Shown here one piece after another: positions 8,796 to 16,347 of a stretch of 40,131 nucleotides of DNA (its first letter is position 1; each line of letters opens with the position of its first letter). The notes below the pieces were generated by a model. The model was not told where the DNA came from and did not search any database. It saw only the letters and a list, made by a program, of their open reading frames with translations. The position numbers and the translations under genes are program-made. Where the stretch lies: the NCBI GenBank assembly GCA_047971485.1, contig JBKDZR010000144.1:1-40131 (forward strand), given 5' to 3'. The stretch comes from JBKDZR01 sp047971485. Its GTDB lineage: Bacteria; Pseudomonadota; Alphaproteobacteria; Rhodobacterales; Rhodobacteraceae.

Positions 8796-9130
8796 CTAAC
8801 CCGCCAGCCGGTCCAGATGAACGGTGATGTCCTCGCCCGCGCCGGCCAGATTGCGGGTGTCAAAATAGTCATGCCAGCCGGTTTGCCCGATACCCGCGAT
8901 CAGCACATCCAGTGCCGCATCATCCGGGCAACGCCAGAGAGCAAAGAACGCCTCGGCCCCGCATGCGGCTTGGTCCCATCCGTGGCACAGAAGGCCAAGG
9001 GCACGATCCCAAGCCCCAGAAGCGCCGGCAACCCCGTTCCGATCTGTTCGAAAAATGCCTGCTTTTGTGCGGCGCTCAAGGCCTGCCAGGCGGGTTTCGG
9101 ACTGTACGTTTCCGCCAGATAATACGACAT
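8796..9130 (-). pseudogene. DUF6616-like small protein with a single-base frame break
   Basis: From ATG 9130 (preceded by GGAGAA) the frame reads MSYYLAETYSPKPAWQALS and continues through TGLPALLGLGIVPLAF to TKPHAG. The same protein then continues in the -1 neighbouring frame as AEAFFALWRCPDD, GIGQTGWHDYFDTRNLAGAG and DITVHLDRLAG, to TAG 8796-8798. The join falls in the run CCCC at 8957-8960; one extra C would restore about 111 residues. The pieces resemble DUF6616 proteins as I remember them; no function is known. It is 10 bp downstream of the alkylation-repair-like gene, so it was part of that operon. It may be a pseudogene or carry a sequencing error. Confidence 0.65.
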
Positions 9131-9140
9131 CGGATTCTCC

Positions 9141-9862
9141 TCATACGATTGAACGCAAAGCGCGTTTGCGGATGTAATCTGTCGCAGGCCCCGGGCTTTC
9201 ACGGCCCCACCTGTCACACAGCGCCCGCACCCAATCCGGCCGGTCCTTGGCGGAATCGTTCAGCCAATTTCCAACCGAATCCTGCACGTAGCGGGCCGGA
9301 TCCGCACAAAGAGGGGTCAGCAACGGCAGGGCCTGCTCGGGGGTGTCGCGCAAGGGGCGCAGATGCGCACACCAGACGCCGCGCGGGCGGGTTGCCTCGC
9401 TGGCCAAACGGCGCAGGCGATTCGAGGCGGCGGCCGTCCACGGCATCAGGGCCGCGGGCGAAGTGCCATCCAGGCCCATTCCCGTACGCCAAAATGCGGA
9501 TCTTCGACAAAGGGCCGCAGGGCTTCCAGACGGACGGTAAAGGGCTGATCCGGCATCTGCCCAAGCGCGAAGCACGCCCAACCGCGCACGGTATCGGACG
9601 GGTGTGACCCCAGACGTGCACGGGTTTCAACGGGCAGATCCAGCACAATCCGTCCGGCCAGCGCCATGCGTTTCGAGATCCCCAAGGGGGCAGCCGCGCG
9701 CATCTGGGCAAGGGCGTCGGCATTCAGGTCCGGCAGGGTGACCGCCATCAGCGAGGCGAAATCCACCGCAAGACATTCGGTCAGGTTTCCCGCCTCGGCC
9801 CCCGCATTCAACGCGGCAAGGCGGTCAGCGGAAATGTCGGCCATGCGCCGCGCGCCGCTCAT
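9141..9862 (-). pseudogene. HEAT-repeat DNA-alkylation-repair-like protein, frame-broken
   Basis: The start ATG 9862 overlaps the marR stop as ATGA. The first frame gives MADISADRLAALNAG, SKRMALAGRIVLDLPVETRA, RGWACFALGQMPDQPF and FGVREWAWMALRPRP, then a stop at ~9446. The second half is in another frame: ALMPWTAAASNRLRRLASEA, TRPRGVWCAHLRPLRD, RYVQDSVGNWLNDSAKDRP and DWVRALCDRW, ending at 9141. Both halves fit the ALK/HEAT-repeat alkylation-repair family (alpha-helical DNA-binding superhelix). Relatives seem to have around a dozen more residues at the join, so a small out-of-frame deletion near 9455-9465 is likelier than a single-base error. Probably inactive as a full-length protein. Confidence 0.65.
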
Positions 9863-10353
9863 GATACATGCCCGGCAGCTGTACGCGCCCATATCTTGTG
9901 CAGCAAGGATCGCAGCATCCCCCGTTCCTCCCCCGTCAGGTCCCCGGTCAGCGTGGCGATCCAGGCCGTATGCGTCCGGCCCAGTTCATCCGCCAGCGCC
10001 AGGCCCTGTGGGGTCAGCCGGACCGATAGACTGCGCCGGTCCGTCTTGTCCGGCACACGGCGCAGCAGGCCGTCGCGTTCCAACCCATCGATCAGCCCTG
10101 TAATCGTCGCCCGTGTGACCCCGACACGATCGGCCAGTTCATGGGGTGGCAGGCCCTGGGGCCGATCACACAGCAAAGTCAGCAGGACAAACTTGCCCTC
10201 GGACAGACGATGGGGCTGCAAACGCGCCGCACAGTCGCGGTCGATGGCTGCCGCCAGAGACAGCACCTCAAAGCACAGCGCCATGGCGTCGGTATCCGCG
10301 TCACCACGGGCGCGGGTGTCCTCAAGAAGGGTTTTGTGCTTGCCCAGAATCAT
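9859..10353 (-). CDS. MarR-family transcriptional regulator
   Basis: This 164-residue winged-helix protein has a helical N-terminus, then FVLLTLLCDRP, the recognition region LPPHELADRVGVTRATITGLIDGLERDGLL at ~71-100, and the wing RRVPDKTDRRSLSVRLTPQG, the hallmark of MarR proteins. The C-terminal helices form the dimer region. Such regulators usually repress their own operon and release DNA on binding small aromatic ligands or on oxidation. It heads a short operon with the two frame-broken genes downstream (4-bp ATGA overlap). A palindrome sits 14 bp upstream of its start, so self-repression is likely. It appears intact, unlike its operon partners. Confidence 0.9.
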   Translation of the reverse strand: MILGKHKTLLEDTRARGDADTDAMALCFEVLSLAAAIDRDCAARLQPHRLSEGKFVLLTLLCDRPQGLPPHELADRVGVTRATITGLIDGLERDGLLRRVPDKTDRRSLSVRLTPQGLALADELGRTHTAWIATLTGDLTGEERGMLRSLLHKIWARTAAGHVS

Positions 10354-10366
10354 GATTAGCCGCCGC

Positions 10367-10386
10367 TTAATATGGCGCCTAATTAA
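10367..10386. promoter_or_regulatory. Palindromic candidate MarR operator
   Basis: The 20-bp TTAATATGGCGCCTAATTAA is symmetric at 16 of 20 positions: outer arms TTAAT/ATTAA and centre GGCGCC. It stands out as AT-rich in a GC-rich genome and ends 14 bp before the marR start codon, where a bound dimer would block transcription. It could also regulate toward moeA, whose 3' end is 50 bp away, but that gene reads into this site, so marR is the target. Confidence 0.6.
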
Positions 10387-10436
10387 AGGGATTACAGCCC
10401 CTACCGCAAACCCTGACCGTCACGATCAGCCCCGGA

Positions 10437-12170
10437 TCAAAGGCCAAACCCGACATAGGGCAGGTAGCGCACCGGATCGCCAGGGCGGATATGACCGGCC
10501 TCATCGGCCAGTTCGACCAGGCCCTCGGCCCAGCTCAGGCCGGAAATCCGGCCGGATCCTTCCGAGGCGAAAACCTCGGCCCGGCCTGCGCCGTCCAGTC
10601 GTGCCCGCAGAAATTCGCGCCGGCCGGCCTTCTTGCGCTTTTCAAACGCCGCCGGGACGGTCAGGGCCAGCGGCTCGGCCCAGCCGGCCCCGGCCAGTCG
10701 GGCAAAGGCCGGGCGCGCGAAGATCAGGGTACAAACAAAGGCCGCCACCGGATTGCCCGGCAGACCGATCACCGGCATCCCCCGCCACAGCGCCAGGGCC
10801 AGCGGACGCCCGGGTTTCAAGGCGATGCGCCAGGATTGCAACCCGCCCGACGCCCGCAGCAAGCGCGAGACGTGATCCTCATCCCCTGCCGAGGCCCCGC
10901 CCGAAGTCAGCAGCACATCGGCCTGATCCGCCGCCCTGTCCAGCCGCTCTGCCAAGGCCGCCGGATCATCACCGACCTGCCCCAGATCGACCGGCTGATA
11001 CCCCCAGCGCGCAGCCATGGCCAACAGCATCGGGCGATTGGCATCATAGGTGCGATCCGGCGACAGCGTACTGCCCGGAGCCGCCAGTTCATCACCGGTG
11101 GACAACACCCCCACCCGCAGGCGGCGATGCACCGGGATGCGGGCGATCCCCGTGGCCGACAGCAGCGCCAGATCGGCCGGGCCCAGCACCCGCCCGGCAG
11201 ACAGCACCGGGGCGCCGGCCTGCACGTCCTCGCCGGCCTTGCGGGCGTTGGCCCCGGGCCTGATCCCACCTTCAAAGGCGATATGCCCGTCAGCCAGGGT
11301 CACATCTTCTTCCAGAACCACGGTATCCACGCCTTCGGGCAGCAACGCACCGGTCAGGATGCGCACGGCCTGACCCTTTGGCAAAGGCCCGCCATAGGGG
11401 GCGCCGGCCGCCGCCCGCCCCTCGGCCAGGGGCAGCACCTGACGCCCCGGGCCAAGGGCGGCGGCGACCATGCCATAACCATCCACCGCCGAATTCGCCC
11501 CCGGTGGATTGGCGCGCAAGGCGGCCACATCCCCGGCCAACACCCGACCCAAGGCATCCGGCACGGCAATCTCTTCGGTGCCGACCACCGGGGTCAGCCC
11601 CTCTTTCAGGCGCGACAGAGCCACATCCACCGGCGTCCAGGCCACACCCTGGGGCATTGCGAAACAATCATTCTCCAGCTTGGGCGGATGCAAATGGGGA
11701 TGGCGCACGGCGCGGACCGCCGCCCGCAGAACCGCCGCAGGGCCCGGGGCAGGGCCCTTGGCGGGCGTCCCCGCCAGAAAATCCGGCAGACTGCCCGCCG
11801 CCTGCATTTCGGCCAGGGCCGCCGCCATCAGACCGACTTGCGCGGCCAGGGCCCGATCCCCTGCATCCAGAAGCGAAAGGGGAAGGGACAAAAACCGATG
11901 TCCCCCCCCTGCGGGATCACCTGCCCCCGGATCCCCCATCTTTTGACCTTCCGGCCCTTGATCGGGCCAAAGCGCCTGGGGCAAATCAAATCCGATCACC
12001 ATCCGCCGCCCCGCCGCCTCTTCTGCGGCGCAAAGATCCTTCAGCCATTCCCGCAGCAGATCAGGCCCTTGCAGGTGCACCGCCTCGGCTGCCCCGTCCC
12101 GGCCGGCCACCGCCGCCCAGATCCCATCAGCCGCAGTCCCGCCCAGCATGACAAATGTTGCAAACCTCAT
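10437..12170 (-). CDS. moeA: Molybdopterin molybdotransferase MoeA with extra N-terminal domain
   Basis: The 577-residue product has a MoeA core from about residue 170: NDCFAMPQGVAWTPVDVAL, NPPGANSAVDGYG (MoeA domain 1), LTGALLPEGVDTVVLEEDV, then the MPT-binding domain with LSTGDELAAPG, SGGASAGDED and GLPGNPVAAFVC, and the C-terminal domain IV. MoeA inserts molybdate into adenylylated molybdopterin. The first ~130 residues are not part of standard MoeA. MVIGFDLPQALW at ~57-68 recalls RNase-H-like DUF429 proteins of mocobiosynthesis clusters, but the expected early acidic VDWS-type motif is absent (FVMLGGTAADGIW instead). A start at M172 (11657) would give a normal MoeA, but the ATGA overlap with mobB favours 12170. 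Confidence 0.9.
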   Translation of the reverse strand: MRFATFVMLGGTAADGIWAAVAGRDGAAEAVHLQGPDLLREWLKDLCAAEEAAGRRMVIGFDLPQALWPDQGPEGQKMGDPGAGDPAGGGHRFLSLPLSLLDAGDRALAAQVGLMAAALAEMQAAGSLPDFLAGTPAKGPAPGPAAVLRAAVRAVRHPHLHPPKLENDCFAMPQGVAWTPVDVALSRLKEGLTPVVGTEEIAVPDALGRVLAGDVAALRANPPGANSAVDGYGMVAAALGPGRQVLPLAEGRAAAGAPYGGPLPKGQAVRILTGALLPEGVDTVVLEEDVTLADGHIAFEGGIRPGANARKAGEDVQAGAPVLSAGRVLGPADLALLSATGIARIPVHRRLRVGVLSTGDELAAPGSTLSPDRTYDANRPMLLAMAARWGYQPVDLGQVGDDPAALAERLDRAADQADVLLTSGGASAGDEDHVSRLLRASGGLQSWRIALKPGRPLALALWRGMPVIGLPGNPVAAFVCTLIFARPAFARLAGAGWAEPLALTVPAAFEKRKKAGRREFLRARLDGAGRAEVFASEGSGRISGLSWAEGLVELADEAGHIRPGDPVRYLPYVGFGL

Positions 12171-12661
12171 AGCCCCACCTCCCTGAGCACGAAATCGGCG
12201 ATGGCGACGGTATCATCCAGATGAAAGCGCGGCACCCTGAGATCGGGCAGCACCGTATCCGAGGCCACCGCCCGCACCGTCGGATCCTCGGATGCGATCA
12301 GCGGATGGGCCATCTCGGCGCGCCATGCCTCAATCTTGGGATGTCGGTCGCGCTTGTAGCCCTCGACCAGCACCAGATCGACGGGGGACAGTTTCTCCAG
12401 CAGGATCTCCAGGGGGGGCTCGGTTCGTCCGCGCAACTCATGCATCAAGGCCCAGCGGTTGCCCGAGGCCAGCAGAACCTCGGTCGCCCCCGCCGCTCGG
12501 TGCCGATGGCTGTCCGTGCCCGGATGGTCGATATCAAAGCTGTGATGGGCATGTTTCAGCGTCGACACGGTGATCCCACGGCAGGTGATCTCGGTCACCA
12601 ACCGTTCCATCAACCCTGTCTTGCCGGCATTTTTCCAGCCTGTGATACCAAAGACCCTCAT
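12167..12661 (-). CDS. mobB: Molybdopterin-guanine dinucleotide biosynthesis adaptor MobB
   Basis: This 164-residue P-loop GTPase starts at MRVFGITGWKNAGKTG, whose Walker A motif (GWKNAGKTG) lies at ~8-16. It continues with STLKHAHHSFDIDHPGTDSHRHRAAGA, the family-specific metal and nucleotide loop, and LVLVEGYKRDRHPKIE (Walker B-like). MobB helps MobA attach GMP to molybdopterin. The ATG overlaps the mobA stop by 4 bp, and its own stop overlaps the moeA start by 4 bp. A longer frame start exists at 12775 but would run through mobA sequence in the wrong frame, so it was rejected. Confidence 0.95.
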   Translation of the reverse strand: MRVFGITGWKNAGKTGLMERLVTEITCRGITVSTLKHAHHSFDIDHPGTDSHRHRAAGATEVLLASGNRWALMHELRGRTEPPLEILLEKLSPVDLVLVEGYKRDRHPKIEAWRAEMAHPLIASEDPTVRAVASDTVLPDLRVPRFHLDDTVAIADFVLREVGL

Positions 12662-13272
12662 GCCGCACCCCCCGTGATCAGCTGCTCGGCCCGAGCCATG
12701 TCCTCGGGGGTGTTGATGTTGAAAAACCGCGCCGCATCGAACCAGGCCACGGCCGCACCATGGCGGTCTGTCCATTGCACGACCTTGCGCACCCCATCAG
12801 CCAGGGCCGCACGCAGATCATCGCGCAGCGCCACCGGCCAAAGGCCGAAGGTCGGGTGGCGTATGGTACGCCCCGCCTCGGCCGATCCAGCCAGGATGAT
12901 CGGCATCCCGGTTTCCGCCGCTCGCGCCCGCATGCGCGCCACCATGTCGGCGGGGAAAAACGGGGTGTCTGCCGCAGCGGTAACGATGTGATCCAGCCCC
13001 CCCGCCGCCGCCCAGTCCATGCCCGCCAGCACCCCGGCCAGCGGTCCGGGATAGCCGTTGATCGTGTCGGGCAGAACCGGCAGGCCATATTCGGCAAAAC
13101 GCTCGGGGTCGCCATTGGCGTTCAGCGCCAGCCGCGAGACCTGCGGGCCCAGTCGGTCAATCACCCGGTCCAGCAGGCTGCGCCCGCCCAACACCAGCGC
13201 GCCCTTGTCGCCGCCGCCCATGCGCCGGGCACGCCCCCCGGCCAGAATGACACCTACGGGATCGCCTGTCAT
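12658..13272 (-). CDS. mobA: Molybdenum cofactor guanylyltransferase MobA
   Basis: This 204-residue nucleotidyltransferase transfers GMP from GTP to molybdopterin to make the bis-MGD cofactor of enzymes such as formate dehydrogenase. The signature VILAGGRARRMGGGDKGAL at residues ~7-25 binds GTP. SRLALNANGDPERF and AAADTPFFPADMV (the metal-binding Asp) follow, and FFNINTPEDMARAE is the typical C-terminal motif. Start ATG 13272 overlaps the fdhD stop as ATGA; longer in-frame starts lie within fdhD and were rejected. Length is normal. Confidence 0.95.
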   Translation of the reverse strand: MTGDPVGVILAGGRARRMGGGDKGALVLGGRSLLDRVIDRLGPQVSRLALNANGDPERFAEYGLPVLPDTINGYPGPLAGVLAGMDWAAAGGLDHIVTAAADTPFFPADMVARMRARAAETGMPIILAGSAEAGRTIRHPTFGLWPVALRDDLRAALADGVRKVVQWTDRHGAAVAWFDAARFFNINTPEDMARAEQLITGGAA

Positions 13273-14183
13273 GATGCCGCCCCCTTGCGCCCGAGTTGAC
13301 CCGGCACATCGGGCATCGCGGCCAGGTCGGCATCGCGCACCAACCGCTCCGCCCCAGCCAGGCACACATAGCGCTGACCGCGCAGCCGGCCGATCAGCGT
13401 CAGCCCGACCTGGCGGGCGATATCCACCCCCCAGGCGGTAAAGCCCGACCGCGAAGCCAGCACCGGAATACCCATCAGAGCCGTCTTGATCACCATCTCC
13501 GAGGTCAACCGCCCGGTGGTATAGAGCAGCTTATCCGCCGCCCCGACCTGTTCCGAGAACATCCAGCCGGCCACCTTGTCCACGGCGTTGTGACGCCCCA
13601 CATCCTCCATGTAGACCAGAGGCTGATCGCCCTGGCACAACACCGTGCCATGGATGGCACCGGCCGCGAGATACAGGCTGGGCATGCGGTTGATACGGTG
13701 CGCCAGCGCATAAAGATCCGAGGTCCGCACCGTGGCCTGCGGCAAACGCAGCCCCTCGATTCCGGCCATCATGTCGCCAAAGACCGTGCCCACTGCACAG
13801 CCCGAGGTGCGGGTCTTCTTGCGCAGCTTGTCCTCGTGATCGGTTTCACGCGCCGTGCGCACCACCACCACCTGAAGCTCGTCATCATAGGAAACCCCGG
13901 TCACCTGATCGCTGTCGGTCAGCATGCCCTGATTGCGCAGGAACCCCAGCGCCAGATAGTCGGGGTAATCCCCAATGGTCATCGCGGTGACGATTTCCCG
14001 GCTGTTCAGATAGATGGTCAGCGGCCGTTCCTCGACCACGGAAATCTGCTGTGTTGCACCGGTCTGATCCACGCCCGTCACCGCGCGCGTCAGCCCGTGG
14101 CGGTCCGGATCAGGGGAGATCCGGATACCGCCCGTCTCGGGTGGGATGGCCAATTGCGTCTCCTCCACTGTTCGCCTAGTCAC
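13269..14183 (-). CDS. fdhD: Formate dehydrogenase sulfur-carrier protein FdhD
   Basis: The 304-residue FdhD moves sulfur from a cysteine desulfurase to the bis-MGD cofactor of formate dehydrogenase. Family motifs include EERPLTIYLN, DYPDYLALGFLRNQG, TSGCAVGTVFG at ~127-137, MEDVGRHNAVDKVAGW and LYTTGRLTSEMVIKTA. The swivelling loop has only one cysteine (C129) instead of the CxxC of E. coli, a variant found in other family members. Translation probably starts at GTG 14183. It is the first gene of an operon in which all four genes overlap by 4 bp. No formate dehydrogenase structural genes are visible in the window. It is divergent from azlC with 34 bp between. Confidence 0.95.
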   Translation of the reverse strand: MTRRTVEETQLAIPPETGGIRISPDPDRHGLTRAVTGVDQTGATQQISVVEERPLTIYLNSREIVTAMTIGDYPDYLALGFLRNQGMLTDSDQVTGVSYDDELQVVVVRTARETDHEDKLRKKTRTSGCAVGTVFGDMMAGIEGLRLPQATVRTSDLYALAHRINRMPSLYLAAGAIHGTVLCQGDQPLVYMEDVGRHNAVDKVAGWMFSEQVGAADKLLYTTGRLTSEMVIKTALMGIPVLASRSGFTAWGVDIARQVGLTLIGRLRGQRYVCLAGAERLVRDADLAAMPDVPGQLGRKGAAS

Positions 14184-14217
14184 CTTGACGACACCCGATA
14201 TCTTCTAGGACGAAGCC

Positions 14218-14925
14218 TTGGCGACCTCCACCACCAAATCGGCATTCTGGCAGGGGCTGTTCGGCGGCGCACCGTTTCTGCTGGTGATCTGTCCCTTCGC
14301 CATCCTCTTTGGTGTCGCCGGCACCGAGGCAGGGTTGACCCTGGCCGAGGTCATGGGCTTCAGCGTGCTGGTCATCGCCGGGGCGGCCCAGTTTACCGCC
14401 GTTCAACTGATGACCGAACACACCCCGACAGTGATCGTGTTGATCGCGTCGCTGGCCGTCAACCTGCGCATGGCCATGTATTCCGCCGCCATGGTGCCCT
14501 ATCTGGGCGCCGCACCCCTGTGGCAACGCGCGCTGGTCGCCTATGGGCTGGTCGATCAAAGCTATGCGCTGAGCGTGGCGAAATATCAGGCCTCGCCGGA
14601 CATGGACCTGCCCCGGCGGCTGGCCTTTTTTGGCGGCATCTTCGTTTCGGTGGGGCTGCCCTGGTACGTGATGACCTGGGTCGGCGCCGTTGCCGGCACT
14701 GCGATCCCGCCGGAAATGGCCCTGGATTTCGCCATTCCGATCACCTTTCTGGCCATGGTCGCCCCGGCCCTGCGCAGCCTGCCCCATATCGTGGCGGCAC
14801 TGGTGTCAGCGCTGGGGGCACTGGTGCTGAACGGACTGCCCTATGGGATGGGCCTGATCCTGGCGGCCATCGCCGCCATGGCCGCCGGCGCGACGACAGA
14901 ACACCTTCTGGAGAAAACACCATGA
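14218..14925 (+). CDS. azlC: AzlC-family branched-chain amino acid exporter, large subunit
   Basis: The 235-residue membrane protein has the AzlC signature near its N-terminus: FWQGLFGGAPFLLVICPFAI, then FSVLVIAGAAQFTAVQLM. SLAVNLRMAMYSAAMVPYL holds the conserved NLR. Several further membrane segments lie in the C-terminal half. With AzlD it forms a two-subunit permease exporting branched-chain amino acids or analogues. The start is TTG 14218, with AGGACGAA in front. Stop and azlD start overlap as ATGA. It is transcribed away from fdhD; the 34-bp gap must hold both start regions, so promoters overlap coding sequence. Confidence 0.92.
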   Translation: MATSTTKSAFWQGLFGGAPFLLVICPFAILFGVAGTEAGLTLAEVMGFSVLVIAGAAQFTAVQLMTEHTPTVIVLIASLAVNLRMAMYSAAMVPYLGAAPLWQRALVAYGLVDQSYALSVAKYQASPDMDLPRRLAFFGGIFVSVGLPWYVMTWVGAVAGTAIPPEMALDFAIPITFLAMVAPALRSLPHIVAALVSALGALVLNGLPYGMGLILAAIAAMAAGATTEHLLEKTP

Positions 14926-15251
14926 CCCAGCCCCCCCATGTCATTTGGCTGGTGATCACGGCCCTGGGCATCGGCACCTTTCTGATCCGCTTTTCCTTTC
15001 TGGGCCTGATCGGGAACCGGCCGCTGCCCGGCTGGATCCTGCGCTGGCTGCGCTACACGCCGGTGGCCGTCATGCCCGGCCTGGTCGCGCCCTTGGTCCT
15101 GTGGCCCGCCGCCACCGGCGGGGTGCCCGATCCGGCACGCCTGGCCGCCGCCACCGTCACGCTGGGGGTGGGGATATGGACGCGCAATGTCCTGTGGGCG
15201 GTTCCGGCCGGGCTGGTGACGCTCTACGCCCTGATCTGGCTGCAAAGCTAG
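14922..15251 (+). CDS. azlD: AzlD-family exporter small subunit
   Basis: This 109-residue protein has three to four hydrophobic segments: VIWLVITALGIGTFLIRFSF, YTPVAVMPGLVAPLVLW, LAAATVTLGVGIWTRNVLWA and VPAGLVTLYALIWLQS. RFSFLGL and LRYTPVAVMP are typical of the AzlD family. It partners AzlC. The start overlaps the azlC stop (ATGA). Its TAG stop at 15249-15251 lies inside the first copy of a repeat that also supplies the TAG of the permease gene ending at 39643, so the repeat may have replaced the original 3' end. Confidence 0.9.
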   Translation: MTQPPHVIWLVITALGIGTFLIRFSFLGLIGNRPLPGWILRWLRYTPVAVMPGLVAPLVLWPAATGGVPDPARLAAATVTLGVGIWTRNVLWAVPAGLVTLYALIWLQS

Positions 15252-15355
15252 AGCATGCTGCACAAAAGTGGGTACCGGTTTTGTGCTCCTCGAACATGCG
15301 GCGTCAAAGGCTTAGGGCGTGTCGTGTGACTGCGAATGAACCGACACGCCCTAAG
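15248..15355 (+). repeat. Structured intergenic repeat, copy 1
   Basis: This ~108-bp element matches 39640-39746 at about 86% by eye. It begins CTAGAG at the azlD stop. Part one is a hairpin: GCACAAAA (15260-15267) pairs with TTTTGTGC (15279-15286), with a shorter outer pairing GCATG (15253-15257)/CATGC (15295-15299). Part two is a perfect 14-bp stem, CTTAGGGCGTGTCG (15311-15324) with CGACACGCCCTAAG (15342-15355), and a 17-nt loop. It fills the gap between the convergent azlD and the lipoprotein gene, with no other terminator there, so it may end both transcripts. Confidence 0.9.
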
Positions 15356-15400
15356 AGACGCCCCCGCAGCCTGACACGATCCACAACGGACCAGCCCGGA

Positions 15401-16066
15401 TCAGCGCCGCCGCACGGCCACCGCGATGCTTTGCTCAGGCACGGCCTGAACCGTGCTGTTTCCATAGCGCCCATCGCGCAGATCCGACCAGTCGCCCGGG
15501 CTGTCATCGACATAGATCGTGCTCTCGACCCCCGGGATCCGGGCAAAATTGTCCCGTGCCCTGTCAGGGTACAGCACGACGGGGAAATCCTCGAACCCCG
15601 GCAGGCCATGCAGGACACGGCTGACCGCAATGGTGCAACGGGCCGGCCCGACAGCGCCATAGGCCATGGCACGGCGCAGGGCCTCGGCCGCGACCTCGGG
15701 GGGGACACGCACACGCTGAACCTGCACGCGATAGGTTTCGCGGGCATGGTAATCAATGAACCAGTTTTCCATCACCGGGGTGAAGTTGCGGTGCACATCG
15801 CCCCGCTCTGGCGCATCCGGATAGGACCAGGTGCCGAACGGGTTGAACACCACCCGTTCCGGTCCGTCGATGATCAGGGCTGAATGGGCCCCGCGCCCGG
15901 TTCGGTTGTTGATATTGGTGACCAGCGCAATCTCGGCCGGCCCGGCACTGCGATAGGCCGCCGCCTGCCAGACCTCGGGGTCGACGGGCGGTTCAGGATG
16001 CGCACATGCCCCTAGCAGGGCGAGACCGGCCAAAAGCGCCATCCCCCGCCATCGTGCCGGCCACAT
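15401..16066 (-). CDS. Lipoprotein, possible permuted NlpC/P60-type peptidase
   Basis: The 221-residue product has a lipoprotein signal, MALLAGLALLGACAHPEPP, with lipobox LGAC near residue 20. The mature domain contains GRGAHSALIIDGPERVVFNPFGTW at ~58-81 and later PARCTIAVSRVLHGLPGF at ~141-158. A His in a strand followed later by a Cys at a helix start is the order expected in circularly permuted NlpC/P60 (YiiX/YebB-like) proteins. On that reading H60 and C144 would be catalytic. This family link is inference. It lies 5 bp downstream of the oxidase subunit IV gene. It would sit in the envelope. Confidence 0.7.
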   Translation of the reverse strand: MWPARWRGMALLAGLALLGACAHPEPPVDPEVWQAAAYRSAGPAEIALVTNINNRTGRGAHSALIIDGPERVVFNPFGTWSYPDAPERGDVHRNFTPVMENWFIDYHARETYRVQVQRVRVPPEVAAEALRRAMAYGAVGPARCTIAVSRVLHGLPGFEDFPVVLYPDRARDNFARIPGVESTIYVDDSPGDWSDLRDGRYGNSTVQAVPEQSIAVAVRRR

Positions 16067-16071
16067 GCGGT

Positions 16072-16206
16072 TCAGCCGTTGGCCAAGGCGAGAAAGACCA
16101 GGAAAACCAGAACCCCGATGACCACATAGGACGAGGCCTTGACGAACCCTTCAAAGGTCTTTTCGTGTTCGTCGATGTTCATCTTGCCGTGTTCGTAATC
16201 GGCCAT
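16072..16206 (-). CDS. aa3-type cytochrome c oxidase subunit IV (44 residues)
   Basis: A 135-bp gene encodes a 44-residue protein with a polar N-terminus (MADYEHGKMNIDEHEKTFEG) and one membrane helix (VVIGVLVFLVFLALA). This is the classical form of the bacterial aa3 oxidase subunit IV of Paracoccus and relatives, where HGxMDIxxHEKTFxGF is the family signature. It packs against subunits I and III of the oxidase in the inner membrane; it is not needed for catalysis in Paracoccus. GGGAGC precedes the ATG. No other oxidase genes are nearby, which is usual for this orphan subunit. It is followed closely by the lipoprotein gene. Confidence 0.92.
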   Translation of the reverse strand: MADYEHGKMNIDEHEKTFEGFVKASSYVVIGVLVFLVFLALANG

Positions 16207-16296
16207 GGTCGTGCTCCCGTTTCGGTTCTTCTCTGGGCCTTAGCCGATCCGGGATCGGCTGTCACCCTTGTCCTTGCGCTGGTCGTGCTCTCGTTT
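16206..16296. repeat. Duplicated leader of subunit IV gene plus hairpin
   Basis: A 17-bp sequence, TGGTCGTGCTC-C/T-CGTTT, occurs at 16206-16222 (right next to the subunit IV start codon, containing its ribosome site) and again at 16280-16296, with one mismatch. Between them AGCCGATC (16242-16249) and GATCGGCT (16253-16260) form a perfect 8-bp stem with a 3-nt loop. The stem could stop transcription from the upstream hydrolase gene or act as an operator; there is no T run. Confidence 0.5.
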
Positions 16297-16347
16297 GAAA
16301 CCGAGGGGATTATGCCGCGCATCGCCGGGCCCAGTGGCCCACGCCGA

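Noticed and set aside
8393..9140. Second copy of the tRNA-Glu 3' end as a right attachment site
   Set aside because: Reading by eye found no direct repeat of the T-arm/acceptor sequence in the window, so island borders cannot be set.
8796..9862. Programmed ribosomal frameshifting in the two broken genes
   Set aside because: The join sites lack a classical slippery heptamer with a downstream structure, and two breaks side by side fit decay or sequencing error better.
10491..12224. 577-codon plus-strand frame over moeA
   Set aside because: Antisense shadow of moeA with biased composition and no recognisable motif.
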